64,000 nucleotides of DNA from Anaspis maculata (lineage: Eukaryota > Arthropoda > Insecta > Coleoptera > Scraptiidae), in contig OX421967.1 of the NCBI GenBank assembly GCA_949128115.1, positions 8,670,070-8,734,069 on the forward strand, read 5' to 3'. Below, one piece after another: positions 1 through 11,959 of the stretch (positions are counted from its first letter, which is position 1; every line of letters starts with the position of its first letter). Made by a program: the position numbers and the translations under genes. The notes below the pieces were generated by a model. It did not search any database and was not told the DNA's origin. It saw nothing but the letters and a program-made list of their open reading frames with translations.

Positions 1-319
1 AATGTCAATTGGCAAATAAGTAGAACAGCTATTGCTATTATAGGTACATCACAAACCAGGTCAATTCTCTTGAAACTGCCAAATGTTTATTTCCGGCTTG
101 TTAGCGATGCCTGAGGTGCGATGCCTTTTTTCTATAAGTATGCTTTTTCATTCTCTTTCACTTTTTCTTTTCGTTCCATTTCCTTTCCCGTTTGTTCTCT
201 TGTTCCTCACACGAGTAAGGAAAAGAACTAAAAGCCCAAGAGCAGAAAAGCTTCGAAGAAAAGAATGAACTACAGAGAAAGTTTTTGAAGAACGAAATAG
301 TAGAGACCACACACATTTT

Positions 320-1320
320 GGCGTCATCACAGATCATCACAGCTGCTTGATTCAGCCACACCGCCTCAAGGATCTGCAAGACTTCCTCGCTTGCTCAGCT
401 CTACGTCTTCAACCGTCAGTTACAGAATGATCGACCGAGAAGGTAAGTATCATGTCGTTCCCGATTTGTAATCCAGATCCGTTTCGAAGATGGAGGAAAT
501 CACCAAAAGTCAGGACCAAAATGAAAAAAAAAAACACTTGACAGAGTGACAAGTGGTATGCTGTTCTTGTACGAAAACTCACCGAGACTTCCGAAAAACA
601 TCCCTAATTTCGACTACAGGATGGGATTATATCCAAGTACATCTGGATTCTGGATTGAGTAGGGGAAATGACGGAACGTACTTCCATCTGACACGCAGAC
701 CTCACTTTTTGGCCCATTGTACCACCTTTCCAGGCTCAAGTACATCGCATCAACAGGTAAGTTAAGCTGTTGCAAGATCATGAGTGTTGTAAAGATTTTG
801 TACCGAAACGAAGTCGTTCGGAGTTGATTAGAGAGCTTCATGATGAACCTACTTCGGGTCATGCTGGAGCCTCGAAGACCTTCTCTTGCCTTGCAGAGCG
901 TCACACTTGGCCAAAAATGCGTCGGGTATCAAGTTATATCTCTGGGTATCACACATGTTGGTCACAATAACCTGTTTAGAAGTTGTCTCTTGGACTCATG
1001 CATTCCCATACACCACCAAGACGGCCACGGCAAGCTAAAAGTCTGGATCCACCACCTCCTAGATCACAAAAGGGACACATATTTTGGCTGTGACTGATGG
1101 CTAAGTTTGTGGTGACATTTGCTTTATGGAACGCTATTGATACCCCTGCAATGGTGGAGTGTTTGAGAGACGACGTTATATTAATGTTAAGAACCGCTTC
1201 AAGCATCATATGCGATAGCGGCGAAATATTTGACATTTATATCAAATTCACTCCAAATTATCACCCCCAGGTGAGCCCCGTGGAACGTGTGCTCTGTTCT
1301 ATTTGCAACTTAGAGAAACC
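320..1320 (+). pseudogene. Degraded Ty3/Gypsy pol: RNase H end to integrase core
   Basis: Three stretches in different frames read as one Gypsy pol tail. At about 328-480 the end of RNase H is seen (TDHHS, then HRLKD and ALRLQ blocks). At about 775-970 the integrase zinc-binding region follows (KRSRSELIRELHDEPTSGHAG, then WPKMRR). At about 1080-1300 the integrase core remains (VTDG-like start, KFVVTFALW, ICDSG for the second catalytic Asp, and PNYHPQVSPVERV for the catalytic Glu region). Stops and frame changes separate the parts, so no protein can be made. Two GTAAGT donor-like sites near 441 and 754 lie inside this relic and are not evidence of host exons. No LTRs were found beside it. Confidence 0.75.
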
Positions 1321-2183
1321 TGAAACCCCACATCATGTTCTTTTTTTGAACGTTCACTGTACACTCCAGTGCAAGCTAGCGTCCTAAAAAGCTTCGCAAG
1401 CTCCAGCAATATATCCAAATCAGTTATTCTGTACGTGGAAGAAAAAGACTCCAAAATTCTCTGTAACTACCTGTCAAGTGTCTTGCGTTTGCGTTCTTTT
1501 CTTTGCAATGAGTAAAGTCTTCATTTTGTAATAAGGCGGATCTTGTTCGTTTTCTCCTTTATTCATTCATTTCTCTTATGTCAATAGGATGAGAAACTTC
1601 TGGCTTGTATAGATAAGATATCATTTATTTTGGATAGTTCGTTCAATATTAAGCAGCCTCTTTTGCTTTAGGAATATTGTATTTTCAAAAATAATAAATT
1701 ACTCACCTAAAGCTATTCCCCCTGCATAGCGCCGGATCTGAGCTTTTTTTGGGGGTTGTTGTAGGAAGTGTAATCAAATTTTTTACAAATCATAAACCCT
1801 CGTTTATAGATTTGGGAATAATTATACAATTTTGCCAAATTTGGACCTTGAACATTGCACCACATTATGTTGAATATTTGAAAAAAAATTTCACATAGAC
1901 TCGAATAACTGTATTCGTTGAACTCAAAATTCATCATTTCTACCCAGCAATATTGTTTCATGCAATTAGATCAATAGATGGAAGATTCCTAGTTCCCCAA
2001 ACATGCCCGTCCTATTTATAGAACGCTGGCAACTACCGTTATCAAGCGATGAATGGAGCACCCTAGGACTCGAGAAAGTATAATTTCTTCCACGGTAAGA
2101 ATTTCCATAATGTACAGAAACCATCCACATCTGGTGTCCATTCCGCCATTCCCATCATCCAGACAAGGCATGCACAGAATGGT
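1321..2183. other. No gene recognised
   Basis: AT-rich sequence with only short open frames on both strands. The stretch from about 1990 to 2183 may carry more of the piggyBac relic that follows, but I cannot align it with confidence. Confidence 0.4.
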
Positions 2184-3240
2184 TTGGGGCTAGTATCACT
2201 TTCTGGTCAGTTTTTGTCAATTTGGTGTCTTCGTCAAAAATTTCTCCATCAACGAAATGATTGCAAAATACTTCTTCAGGGATGGTTTGAAACAGTTCAT
2301 ACGTGGGAAGCTAATCCACTTGTAAACTTTGGGCGTTATGTGGCTCTAATGATTATTCTTATAAATTTGATTTGTACTGTGGCACTGAAACATCTACCAA
2401 CGAGCCCTAAATCAAGATTTGAATTTGGGAACAAGAGTAGTCGTCAACCTGTTGGACTGCGTGTTGTGGACTCTACAAGTCACAGCGTATATTTTGATGA
2501 TTTGTTCACAAGCAGAGACCTATTGCTCCATCTTCAAAATGAAGGATTCAGGGCCATTGGAAGGTTGAGGGAGAATAGGGTATAAAAGATCCAATGAAGG
2601 ACTCCAAGAGTCTAGCCAAAGAACCTCGCGTGGAACTATCGATTACGGATTTGACACAAACGGCGGATTTTTTTCCTAAAGTGGGATGATAATAGGAATA
2701 AGTGTGTCACTATTGCAACAAATCACGATGGCATTGAGCCCCTGTGTCAAGCACCCCCCATGGGACAGAAAAGTTAGAGAGAAGAAGAATATAGGTAGCT
2801 CAACCACGTGTTTCAATAAACTAAAATAGTCACATGGGTGGTGTAGATCAACATGATTGGAATATTTATTTGTTAATGAATACTGTGTGCGAATACGCGC
2901 AAAAAAGTGATATTGGGTACTTTTCACACGAATGATCAACATCGCGATCGTGAACGAATGGATTCTCTTCAGAATGGTCAACTCCTCATAGGATGAGTTT
3001 CCTGAATTTTACAAGAGCGACTGCTGTAGCCTATATTTTATGAAATAGAAGCCAAATACGTCATCAGCATTAAAAGTCTTTGATGATGTGTGATTTGACC
3101 AAATCGGACATTTTATGGCACGAAGAGACAAACAGAGGAGATGTCAAGGATGAAAACTGCAAGTCAAAACCTCTCACTTATTGTCTTAAATATCAAACCA
3201 CTCTTTGTAAGGAGTGCAGCAATGCGGTTATAATTCAAAA
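2184..3240 (+). pseudogene. piggyBac-like transposase relic
   Basis: The stretch reads as the C-terminal half of a piggyBac-type DDE transposase. Visible blocks are KLWALCGSN with a following YKFDLYCG (about 2320-2380, a different frame), VYFDDLFTSRDLLLHLQNEG and GFRAIGRLRENR (about 2488-2580), NKCVTIATNHDG (about 2697-2735), a shifted HGWCRS block that matches the usual MGGVD region (about 2833), and an RIRAKK..YW region with VNEW (about 2895-2970). At about 3120-3215 a cysteine-rich tail follows (CKSKPLTYC, LCKEC), as in piggyBac C-terminal zinc-binding domains. One frame is open for 133 codons at 2184-2585, but the whole needs several frame changes. No TTAA-flanked termini were identified. 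This is a dead copy. Confidence 0.75.
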
Positions 3241-3748
3241 TAGCATCATGTCATGCCACTTCTCATTTTGTAATTTCTCATTTGGCATTTCTCATGTATT
3301 CTTGTTCAAGTAATGGAAGGATACTCGCAAGTGCCAGCGTCCTATTTAATAGGACGCCCTGTTATTTCTGCCCAATCTACAACTATCTATGTACCAAGTG
3401 GAAAGTCGATTTTTCTAAACAAAAGATAAGTTGGTACCCAATGGGTTGGAAGATCAGCGAACAAGGGACAATTATTTGCAACCTGTGACATGTGCCATTT
3501 ATGCATTTCGAAACATGAAGGCACCGCGTACTATATGAATTTTGGCCGGGAGATTTTCTTGTGTAACAATCAGGAGGGAGAAGAATAATAATCTTCGATC
3601 GACCTTCTATAGATGCCGTCACGAAAAGCGAAGCCATATGTTAAAAGTCAGATGCGAGAATAAATCTTTGGAGTGAACTAGCGTGAAAAACACCAATATG
3701 ATTCGAGGCTTGAGCCAAAAACTACCACATCGATCAAAAGGTTCCGAA

Positions 3749-3990
3749 CCCCGGCGGTAGCTCTGTGGGCTCCGTCTCTGGCTCCAAACCCAGAGGTCCG
3801 GAGTTCAAATCCCGCTGGGGCAGGTGGCTTTTCTGTATGCACTCTGAAGTACTTTGGCGTGTACTAACCGAGCGGTCACGTCAAGGGGGGAAGGGCAAAA
3901 CGTATGAAGTCACCGCAAGGGCGCTAATGAGCAGCTAGTACTTGATGCGCCCATAAACACCCAATAAAAAAAAATAAGAAGAAAAAAAAT
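3749..3990 (+). mobile_element. tRNA-derived SINE
   Basis: The first 72 nt (3749-3820) fold like a tRNA. The 7-bp acceptor stem CCCCGGC pairs with GCTGGGG (one G-U pair). A box A-like promoter TAGCTCTGTGG lies at 3758-3768 and a box B-like AGTTCAAATCC at 3802-3812. An anticodon-arm hairpin CTCTG/CAGAG lies between them, with CCA in its loop. There is no 3' CCA and the loop is a little large, so this is a tRNA-related head and not a working tRNA. A unique body of about 150 nt follows and the copy ends in an A-rich tail (3964-3989). This head, body, A-tail order is that of a Pol III-transcribed SINE. Target duplications were not resolved. Confidence 0.75.
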
Positions 3991-3995
3991 GTTTC

Positions 3996-4912
3996 GAGGA
4001 GATGTTTTTCCAAGATGCGACCAGTACCAGAATCACACTTCAAAACTAGAGTCTAAGAAAAGGTCCATATTCCATCTAGAAGAATCTTAGCCCGTGGACA
4101 TATCAATCGACCGTATGGAGTACCTCAAAATGTTGCCGTATGGAGTACATCAAAGTGTTTGCCATGAAAAGGATTTCAAGCCCTGCGTTGAAGGATCGTT
4201 GAAGGATTATAAGTTAGTTATCATGGTGAGAAAGTCATCATGGTAAGAAAATATAACTATATAATCAAGTCCAATAAAGTATTTTTAGGATATTCGCTGG
4301 AGATTCCAACTTGAGAATAAGCCACAAACCTATACAATTGGCGGCGGAGCCGCTCGATCGTTTGTCAAATTCATCGCTGGAAAGCCTAACTTCTCCGAAA
4401 ACAGCTCTTGCAACAGCAGTCGAAAACTTGAGACCATCCCTGTGCCTAATTTGCAGCAAAATCTATATCGTTCAAACTTGACTCTCCATCTTACTCAATT
4501 GTCCAGTTCCACATGTAACATCGATCACCAGATCATATACCTAGATCAGTCAAGATTGTATGTGAAGTGATAATTAGATGATAAGTGATTCCTTTCAGTA
4601 ATTATTCACGATTCTGCCAATTGCCAAGAGAAGGAATAAAACAAGGATAGGCGACGATTTCGAAAAGTATTCAATTGCGACAGAGATTTTTCAATCATGT
4701 TTACAGCCAGGTATCTACCTACTGACTGTCATTGACTATCATTCATTATTACAAGTTCTACAACAAGCACTACTATTTCCTATTTTAAGAAAGCATTTAC
4801 ATATTATCTAAAGCTAATCAAGTTTTCATACACATTAATTCTTTAACTTTTCTATGTTCATTCACCTATTTGTAATGTATTCTTTGTTATTCAGCAGCTC
4901 AATGTGTTGAGA
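3996..4912. other. No gene recognised
   Basis: No family is recognised on either strand. A 64-codon minus-strand frame (4265-4459) lacks any domain I know and has no visible splice context. Confidence 0.4.
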
Positions 4913-4916
4913 AGAT

Positions 4917-5167
4917 CGATGGCCCCTAATAAGACTAGCGTAACTCGTGAGAGACGGTTAGAACCAGCGTATCTCTGCGCTTACCAAATGAACTAGCGTA
5001 ACTCTGCGTTCACCAAATGAACTAGCGTCCCTCCCATTTGATTTACACAGGCTATACGCTAGTTCATTTGGTGAACGTAGAGATACGCTAGTTCATTTAG
5101 TAAACGCAGAGATACGCCAGTTCTAACCGTGTCTCACGAGTTACGCTAGTCTTATTAGGGGCCATCG
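4917..5167. mobile_element. Palindromic MITE of about 250 bp
   Basis: The left end CGATGGCCCCTAATAAGACT (4917) is repeated as its reverse complement at the right end (to 5167). The arms continue inward through a shared CTAGCGTAACTC/GAGTTACGCTAG stretch, so nearly the whole element is a hairpin. Short units ending in CCAAATGAACTAGCGT recur inside both arms. AGAT lies directly outside both ends (4913-4916 and 5168-5171) and looks like a 4-bp target duplication. There is no coding capacity. Confidence 0.8.
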
Positions 5168-5206
5168 AGATGTTTTGATAAAAACTATACTGAGTGATAA
5201 TTTGGA

Positions 5207-5465
5207 AAGGTAACCGGAATAAACATCGCAGGAGAAAACATCGCAGGAAAAAACATAGCGGAAAAAACATAGCAGGAAAAAACATCGCATGGAAATAACA
5301 TCGTATGGAGAAAACATCGCACGGAAGAAACATCGCACGGAAGAAACATCGACCGGAAAAAACATAGCATGGAATAAACATCGCAGGAGAAAACATAGCG
5401 GAAAAAATATAGCCAGAAAAAACATCGCACGGTAAAACATAGCAGGGAAATAACATCGCAAGGAT
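5207..5465 (+). repeat. Left arm, about 15-bp minisatellite
   Basis: About 17 diverged copies of a unit like GGAAAAAACATCGCA, with variants ACATAGC and ATGGAA. The unit is repeated in opposite orientation at 7485-7745. Confidence 0.85.
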
Positions 5466-5799
5466 GTATTTTTCCAAATCTCCTGTGGTCTCCCAACTAT
5501 CAAAATCAAGTATGACCGCAAGTACGCGGAAATGAAGTCTTCAGTACAGGTCTAAGTACGTATGGGGGCCGCCTGGGGTGGAGGCCTGGATATATCAGAA
5601 GTCTGGCCGTGCATGATGTAAGTCTACACACGGTAAGGTATCATGTTTGGGTCGTGAAATTCAAGTAGGTACCTATGAGAGTCGTTTAAGTCAAAGACGT
5701 AAATAAGTATGGGGGCTGTCTGTAGCAGAATTTTTTCCTGGCTGTGATTTTTCCATGCTATGTTCTCTCCGGTGACCGGACAATTCTTCGCGCCGGAAA

Positions 5800-7440
5800 C
5801 TTTGGAGCCCTAATGAGGCCGAGTGTGAGTGTGATATCCAGAGCCCTATCCCCCACTGGGTTTTTACGTAGCGTTTCAAGCCTTGCTGAGCCCCCTTGTC
5901 TCTACAAGGTATCGTTTGGGATCTTGATGAATCCCCTTGGGTATCTTGGGGATTTGCTTCGCCCTTATGCCTTGGACAGTTTCTCAGAGCCCTATTAGGC
6001 CCCCTTGTCTTCATGTTGCATTTGTAGCCCTGCTGAGCCCCTTCTCACAATGTGTTAGTTTTCAAGCCCTAGTTAGCTCCTATCAGTGTTCATGTGTTGA
6101 TCAAAGTTCTACGGGGCCCCCTTGTGTCCCCAAGTGTCACTTGGAGCCCCAGTGAGCCCCGCCAGACCTTCTTCCGATCTTGAGAGGCCTCTCCTCTCTT
6201 GTGTCTACATTGAAGCGTTTTAAGCTCTATGAGCCCCCTTGTATCTTCAAGTATCGTTTGGAGCCCTATTGGGCCTCCTTATGTATTCAATTATCGTTTG
6301 CAGCATTATATAATGTGTCAGTTTCATCAGCTCTAGTTAACTCCTGTTAGTCTTATTGTGTTGATCAAAGCTCTACGGGCCCCCTCGTGTCCCCAAGTGT
6401 CATTTGGAACCCCAGTGAGCCCCGCCAGGCATTCGCTCGATTTTCAGAGGCCTCTCCTCTCTTGTGTCTATATTGGAGCGTTTCAAGCCCTACTGAGCCC
6501 CTTTGTATCTTCAAGTATTGTTGGAGCCCTATTGAGCCCCCTTGTGTCTTCAATTGTCGTTTGCGGACCAGGTGACCCTCTTCTGATTTCTCGATGTTTC
6601 TGGATTCTAAGAAAGCTCCTTTGTGCCTTATCAAGTTTCTGAGAGTCCTATGTTGCCCCCTGTGTCTTTGTCTCATTTGTAGCCCTGCTGAGCCCCTTTT
6701 TACATTGTGCTAGGTTTTGAAGCTCTAGTTAGCTCCTATGTGTCTTTATGTGTTGGTCGAAGTTCTACACGGCTCCCCGAGCTCTCTTTGTGTCTCAAAG
6801 TTCCATTTGGAGACCTAGTGGGCCTCGCCAGGCCTTCTTGCAATTATAAGAATCCTATCCTCCCTTATATCTACATTGAAGCGTTTCAAACCCTGCTGAG
6901 CCCCCTTGTATCTTCAAGTATCGTTTGGAGCCCTAATGAGCCCCCTTGTGTCCACAATTATAGTTTGGGGCCCCGGTGACCCCCTTCTGACCTCTTGACA
7001 CTTCTGGCATCTTAGAAAGCTCTCTTGTGCCTTTCCAGGTTTCTTAAAGCCCTATCAGGCCCCCCTGTGTCTTTATGTGTCATTTGTAGCCCTGTTGAGC
7101 CCCTTTCCAACCCGTCTTTGTTGCGGAGCTCTAGTCAGCTCCTGTGTGTCTTCATGTGTTGATCGGAGCCCTATAGGCCCCCTTTATGCCTTAGGGTGTC
7201 ATTTGGAGCCCTAGTGAGCCTTATCAGTCCTTCTTGCGATATCTACAGCCTTATCCTCTCTTGGTCTACAGTGTAGTGGCTTAGGCCCTGCTGAGCACCC
7301 TTGTGTCTCCTAATGTCTTTTGGAGCCCCATTGAGCTCCTCATGCCTTTTTGTGTTATTCGAAGCCCTATCTAGCCTTGTATCTACATTGTGGCTATTTG
7401 AGCCCTGCTAGCCCCCTTGTGTCTTAAAGTATGCGCGGGC
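5800..7440 (+). repeat. About 50-bp tandem repeat, GAGCCC family
   Basis: Many diverged copies of a unit containing GAGCCCCCTTGTGTCT, then a short AT-rich segment, then GTCATTTGGAGCCCTA. Spacing between successive GAGCCCC blocks is roughly 45-60 bp. A reverse-oriented set of the same family lies at about 9930-10540. Confidence 0.8.
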
Positions 7441-7484
7441 GCAATGCTTGCGAAGAATTGTCCGGCGAAGAATTGTCTTAGCAC

Positions 7485-7745
7485 CGTTCTCCCCTGCTAT
7501 GTTTTTTTCCGCGATATTTATTCTGCGCGATGTTTTATCCTGCTTTGTTTTTTCCATGCTATGTTTTCTCCCTGCTATGTTTTTTTTCGCGATATTTATT
7601 CCGTGCGATGTTTATTCCGTGCTATGTTTTATCCTGCTATGTTTTTTCCATGCTATGTTTTCTCCCTGCGATGTTTTTTCCATGCTATATTTTCTCCGCT
7701 ATGTTTTTTCCGGCTATGTTTATTCCAGCGATGTTTTTTCCTAGA
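7485..7745 (-). repeat. Right arm, inverted minisatellite
   Basis: Reverse-complement counterpart of the 5207-5465 array, with units like TGCGATGTTTTTTCC and TGCTATGTTTTCTCC. It runs straight into the left end of the following MITE. Confidence 0.85.
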
Positions 7746-8772
7746 TCCATTTGGAAACTATCCACCTGCAATAACTCCTGATTCTTAGTGAAAATTTCTT
7801 CGAGCAAAAACAGGTCGATTCTTATATCGAAGGGGACATTCTATCTTTAGCCTCCTCGCCCCCACCTACCCGAACTTTGAAATTTGAAATGACACTACCT
7901 ATTTAGCGACATATTAAATCTAACAGAAATGAATTTCCTTTCTGAAAAAATATTTCTAAAATTTTCAACCCCACTCCTCTTCCCCCTCAAGTTCTCTGAG
8001 TGTCCAATTGAATATTCTTGACCTCTCAATTCTCCTCAATGCAGTCAACGTCATCCTGCACAGCATCGAGAGAGAACATTTTCTTTGGAAAAAGTGCCAC
8101 CCAAATTCACCCCTTTGCTCCCCCCTCCTCACCTTAAAAATCTAAAATGACAATACCTACTTTGTGATACATCAAATTGAAGGGAATCTAATTCTCTTCC
8201 GAAACACTTTTTTTTTAATTTTTAAAACCCTTGTTCTCCCACTAAAATACCTACTCCAAATGTCCAGTTGAATGGGGGAGGGGGTGAAAATTTTGGAAAA
8301 ATTGTTTCTAGAAAGAGAATTCAGTTTCCTTAATTTGATTATTCACAAAGTGGGTGGTATTTTGTTAAATTTGAAAGTTGAGGTTGGGGAGAGCAATGGG
8401 GTCAATTTGGGTGGCACTTTTTCCACCGAAAATTCTCTCCTTGAAACTGGAGAAAATTGAGGGGTCCAGAATATTTAAAGGGACACTCAGAGAATTTTAA
8501 GGGAGAAAGGGGGGTAGAGTTGATTTTATTGGAAATATCTTTTTCAAAAAGAGAATTTAATTGTCTTCAATTTGATGTATCGCAAGGTAGGTAGTGTTAT
8601 TTGGAATTCTATTTCTGGGATGGGTGGGGGCGAGGGGGCTGAAGATAGAAATTTGCCAATGTATGTTTTAGATGTCCCCCTCGATATAAAAATTGACCTG
8701 TTTTTGCTCGAAGAAATATTGACTAGGAATCGGGAGTTATTGCAGGTGGATAGTTTTCAAATGATCACCCGG
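7740..8772 (+). mobile_element. Foldback MITE, copy 1 (older)
   Basis: This shares its body and orientation with the element at 42075-42989, for example TGCAGTCAACGTCATCCTGC (8041) and the GGAAAAAGTGCCAC block. The right terminus ends in GATCATTTGA-type sequence read in reverse, closing with ACCCGG at 8772. The left terminus is diverged but keeps AAACTATCCACCTGCAATAA (7756). Internal segments also recur in inverted order, so the element is a long hairpin. No intact protein is encoded. No clear target duplication remains on the left. Confidence 0.75.
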
Positions 8773-9500
8773 TATATATTGGTTGAAGAAAGCCTCATAT
8801 ATGTGTTCGCCATCCTCGAATCAGTTAGATGATATACCTAACATGTACCCGTGTTGAATATTGAGCAACAATCAAAATACGTCGTTTATTTTCAATCAAT
8901 TCACCCATTCCTCCCCTGCATCGCAAAAATCGTGAATGTAATAAGCTTGTGAATTTTCATTTTATTTGTATCACTGCAACTATCTCAGGTATTTGGAGAC
9001 GTCATCTATGAGAAATTTTCTACCGTTTCAACCGTGGATTTGATATCTGTTTTCACAGAACTGGTAATGTTTTTTTTTTTTTCATCTTTCCGTATCATTT
9101 TGAATTTCTCGAATTGCTCTGAATAAAGAGAAACAGGGGGGAGAAACTCATTTGGCACATTTTTTGGGCTTCTAACAATCTACAGGATAAACGTGGAGAT
9201 ATAGAATCGACATCAAAAATCAAGTAATTTTCTTGGTTGTTGAAAAGTTGAACACAAATTTCAAAAATCTGTTGTGGGGCGACACAAAACTTTCCCGGCG
9301 GTATCCAGGGACGTCAGTAATGATTTTGATCTGAGCGTCCCTTCGGGAAAGTGGGACTCAATGGCGAAGTTGAGTGGAAAAGTTCCGTTGAGTTGAGCGT
9401 TTAGCGAGCATCCTGCATCCATTGTCGGGCCGACAGAACAAGTGACAGGCTCTTAGGTTTCCACGGTGATGAAATATTTCGAAAGGTAGAACTAGGAAGC
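8773..9500. other. No gene recognised
   Basis: No long open frame and no domain recognised on either strand; a poly-T run lies at about 9069-9082. Confidence 0.4.
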
Positions 9501-9501
9501 T

Positions 9502-9922
9502 GACTGTTGTGATATCTCAAGAATGCAATGCTAGTTCCTTATTCAAATTTTTGTTTCTACTTTAGACATAATGATGAAATTACACAAACTTGACTGAGAA
9601 CTTTCTGCATCTGTGTGTCAAATTTCTACTCTATATCTTTAAATTTAAAGCTTGGGCAGACAAGCCCAGACCCAATGTGCCATCTGAGGGTTTTCAAACT
9701 AAATCATCTACCCAAAGTCTAATCAGGTCATTCCAGGCTGAACTTATGCTTTCGTACCTGATTTCGATTTAATCCGATCAACAATCTGGTAGTTATCGTG
9801 GCAGAACAGTTTAATTTGCGCGATCGCATTATGAAGTAGGTACAAGACGATGATATAATTCAAAAGCTAGTTCTAGAGGTAGTTAACTGTTGTGATATCT
9901 CAAGAATGCAATGCTAGTTCCA
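9502..9922 (+). repeat. Direct repeats of about 36 bp around a 350-bp segment
   Basis: The block TGTTGTGATATCTCAAGAAT with its following ATGCTAGTTCC occurs at about 9505-9538 and again at about 9889-9922. Between them lies a segment (about 9640-9810) resembling the sequence before the CA microsatellite at 11109. Shared pieces are the GGTCATTCCAGG block and a TTATCGT end. Confidence 0.6.
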
Positions 9923-9929
9923 CACAAGG

Positions 9930-10540
9930 GGGTTTACACAGCCCCAAACAACACCTGAAGACACAACTAATCGGGGCGCACTGTTGCCTCTAATGATGCA
10001 ACCTAAATTATTGTTTGAAAAATAACCGGTGAAAATCAGTCGCGGATTGAAAACCTGTAGCAGAGTTCTAATCAATTGCTATTCAGGGCCTCCAAGTGGT
10101 GACCTCTGAAATGAGACTTCGAGCCCATCAAGAAGTTAGGTCCGAACCACACCTGAAGGCACGATAGTTCTGAAAACTAAAAAAAAAGGGGGGCTCAGTG
10201 GGGCTTCATGATACACCCGTAGACACCAGGAGCCTAGAGGGCTTCAACGAACCCAAGAAGACACAAGGCCGCAGTTTTGGCCTAAAACGGCAAAATCTTA
10301 TAGACACAGATGGGGGCCCCATCAGGGCCTTGAACAGCAGACACCATGGGGATGGGGCCCTGGTACCAAATCGAATAAGGGGAACCGCACACATTACAGT
10401 TTGTACATATACGTCAATGGAATGAGCATACTGGAGTTGCTAAAACTACAGAAAACACAAGGGGGTTTACGGAGCCCCAAACAACACAAAGGATCGGTTC
10501 GCACTGTTGCCTCAAATGATGCAAAAAGATACAAAAGAAA
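9930..10540 (-). repeat. Inverted set of the GAGCCC repeat family
   Basis: Blocks such as ACACAAGGGGGTTTAC, GGGGCTTC and GAAGACACAAGG are the reverse complement of the units at 5800-7440. A non-tandem piece (about 10010-10090) lies inside. Confidence 0.65.
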
Positions 10541-10859
10541 ACACCGAGAACCTGCCGAGAACAGCGTTCATGTTGTTACTTTGACATTGATACGATTCGT
10601 AACAAAAACGTAGTTACCTACCGGTTTGGTTGCTATGTTGCTAAAAAAATTAAATAGGCCAAAAATCGAGGAGCAGGCAAGCGAGGCTGGAATCGGCTAG
10701 GAAAATTTTTAAAAATCCATAGCGCTTGTCCGGAAAACGGTGGGAAACCCCAACTTCAGCATTAGTTTGATTCTTTAGTAGTGTTGCTTCCTGCCGTGTT
10801 TGGTTCACATCTGTCGTATAGATTTTGAATAATTAAATGGCAAAGTTCCAGACTTTGAT

Positions 10860-11480
<621 letters not shown>

Positions 11481-11959
11481 ACACTCTTGACAATAGTACC
11501 TACTTGTTATGGCCACGAGGTTAAAATTCTACAATGAAGTCAATGGGATATGGGGGTTTACTTTCGGGGAAGATAGGTACTGTCAATTGAAAACAAAACT
11601 AGTTCACTGTCACAAAACTGCCAGAAAAATAATGAATGAATGAATGGTAGTGTATATTAATACTGCAAGACTAAGGAAATGCTCCTCAAGGAAAAGAGCT
11701 ATCGATCGATCGTAGGTAGGTACACTGAACATAATATGGGTAGGTACCTACCTACTAAACGTAACATACCTACTGAACAAGTGGAATGTAAACATTCCTG
11801 GTTCAAGGGCTTGTTCAAGGGTAGGTGCAGCTTCAGGGGCGAAGCCTTGAAATTTTTTTGACGCCCTTCGTTTCAAAGTTACAGGGTGATTTGACGAAAA
11901 TTTCACAAAATCATATCTCATAATAGCATAAAATTTGAGATGCAGATTTCTGTACCAAC

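Larger units (their letters stand above)
5207..7745. mobile_element. Foldback element with minisatellite arms
   Basis: Both ends are arrays of a roughly 15-bp unit of the form GGAAAAAACATCGCA. The left array (5207-5465) is in one orientation and the right array (about 7485-7745) is its reverse complement. The interior (about 5800-7440) is a second kind of tandem repeat. Inverted arms built from short tandem repeats are the layout of Drosophila FB-type foldback elements; kinship with those is inference. Long minus- or plus-strand open frames rich in FPAMF or CYVF are translations of the repeat and not genes. Exact outer ends and target duplications are unclear. Confidence 0.65.

Noticed and set aside
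300..445. Host exon ending at a strong GTAAGT donor
   Set aside because: The stretch reads as Gypsy RNase H (TDH, HRLKD, ALRLQ), so the donor match is incidental.
3749..3820. A functional tRNA gene
   Set aside because: Large anticodon loop, imperfect box A, and a body plus A-tail typical of a SINE.
5207..5465. Possible CRISPR array (short regular repeats)
   Set aside because: Units are contiguous with no unique spacers, are mirrored at the other end, and the DNA is eukaryotic.
5097..5521. Minus-strand frames with FPAMF and CDVFS repeats, and the plus-strand set at 7417-7788
   Set aside because: Translations of the inverted 15-bp minisatellite arms; all frames are similarly open.
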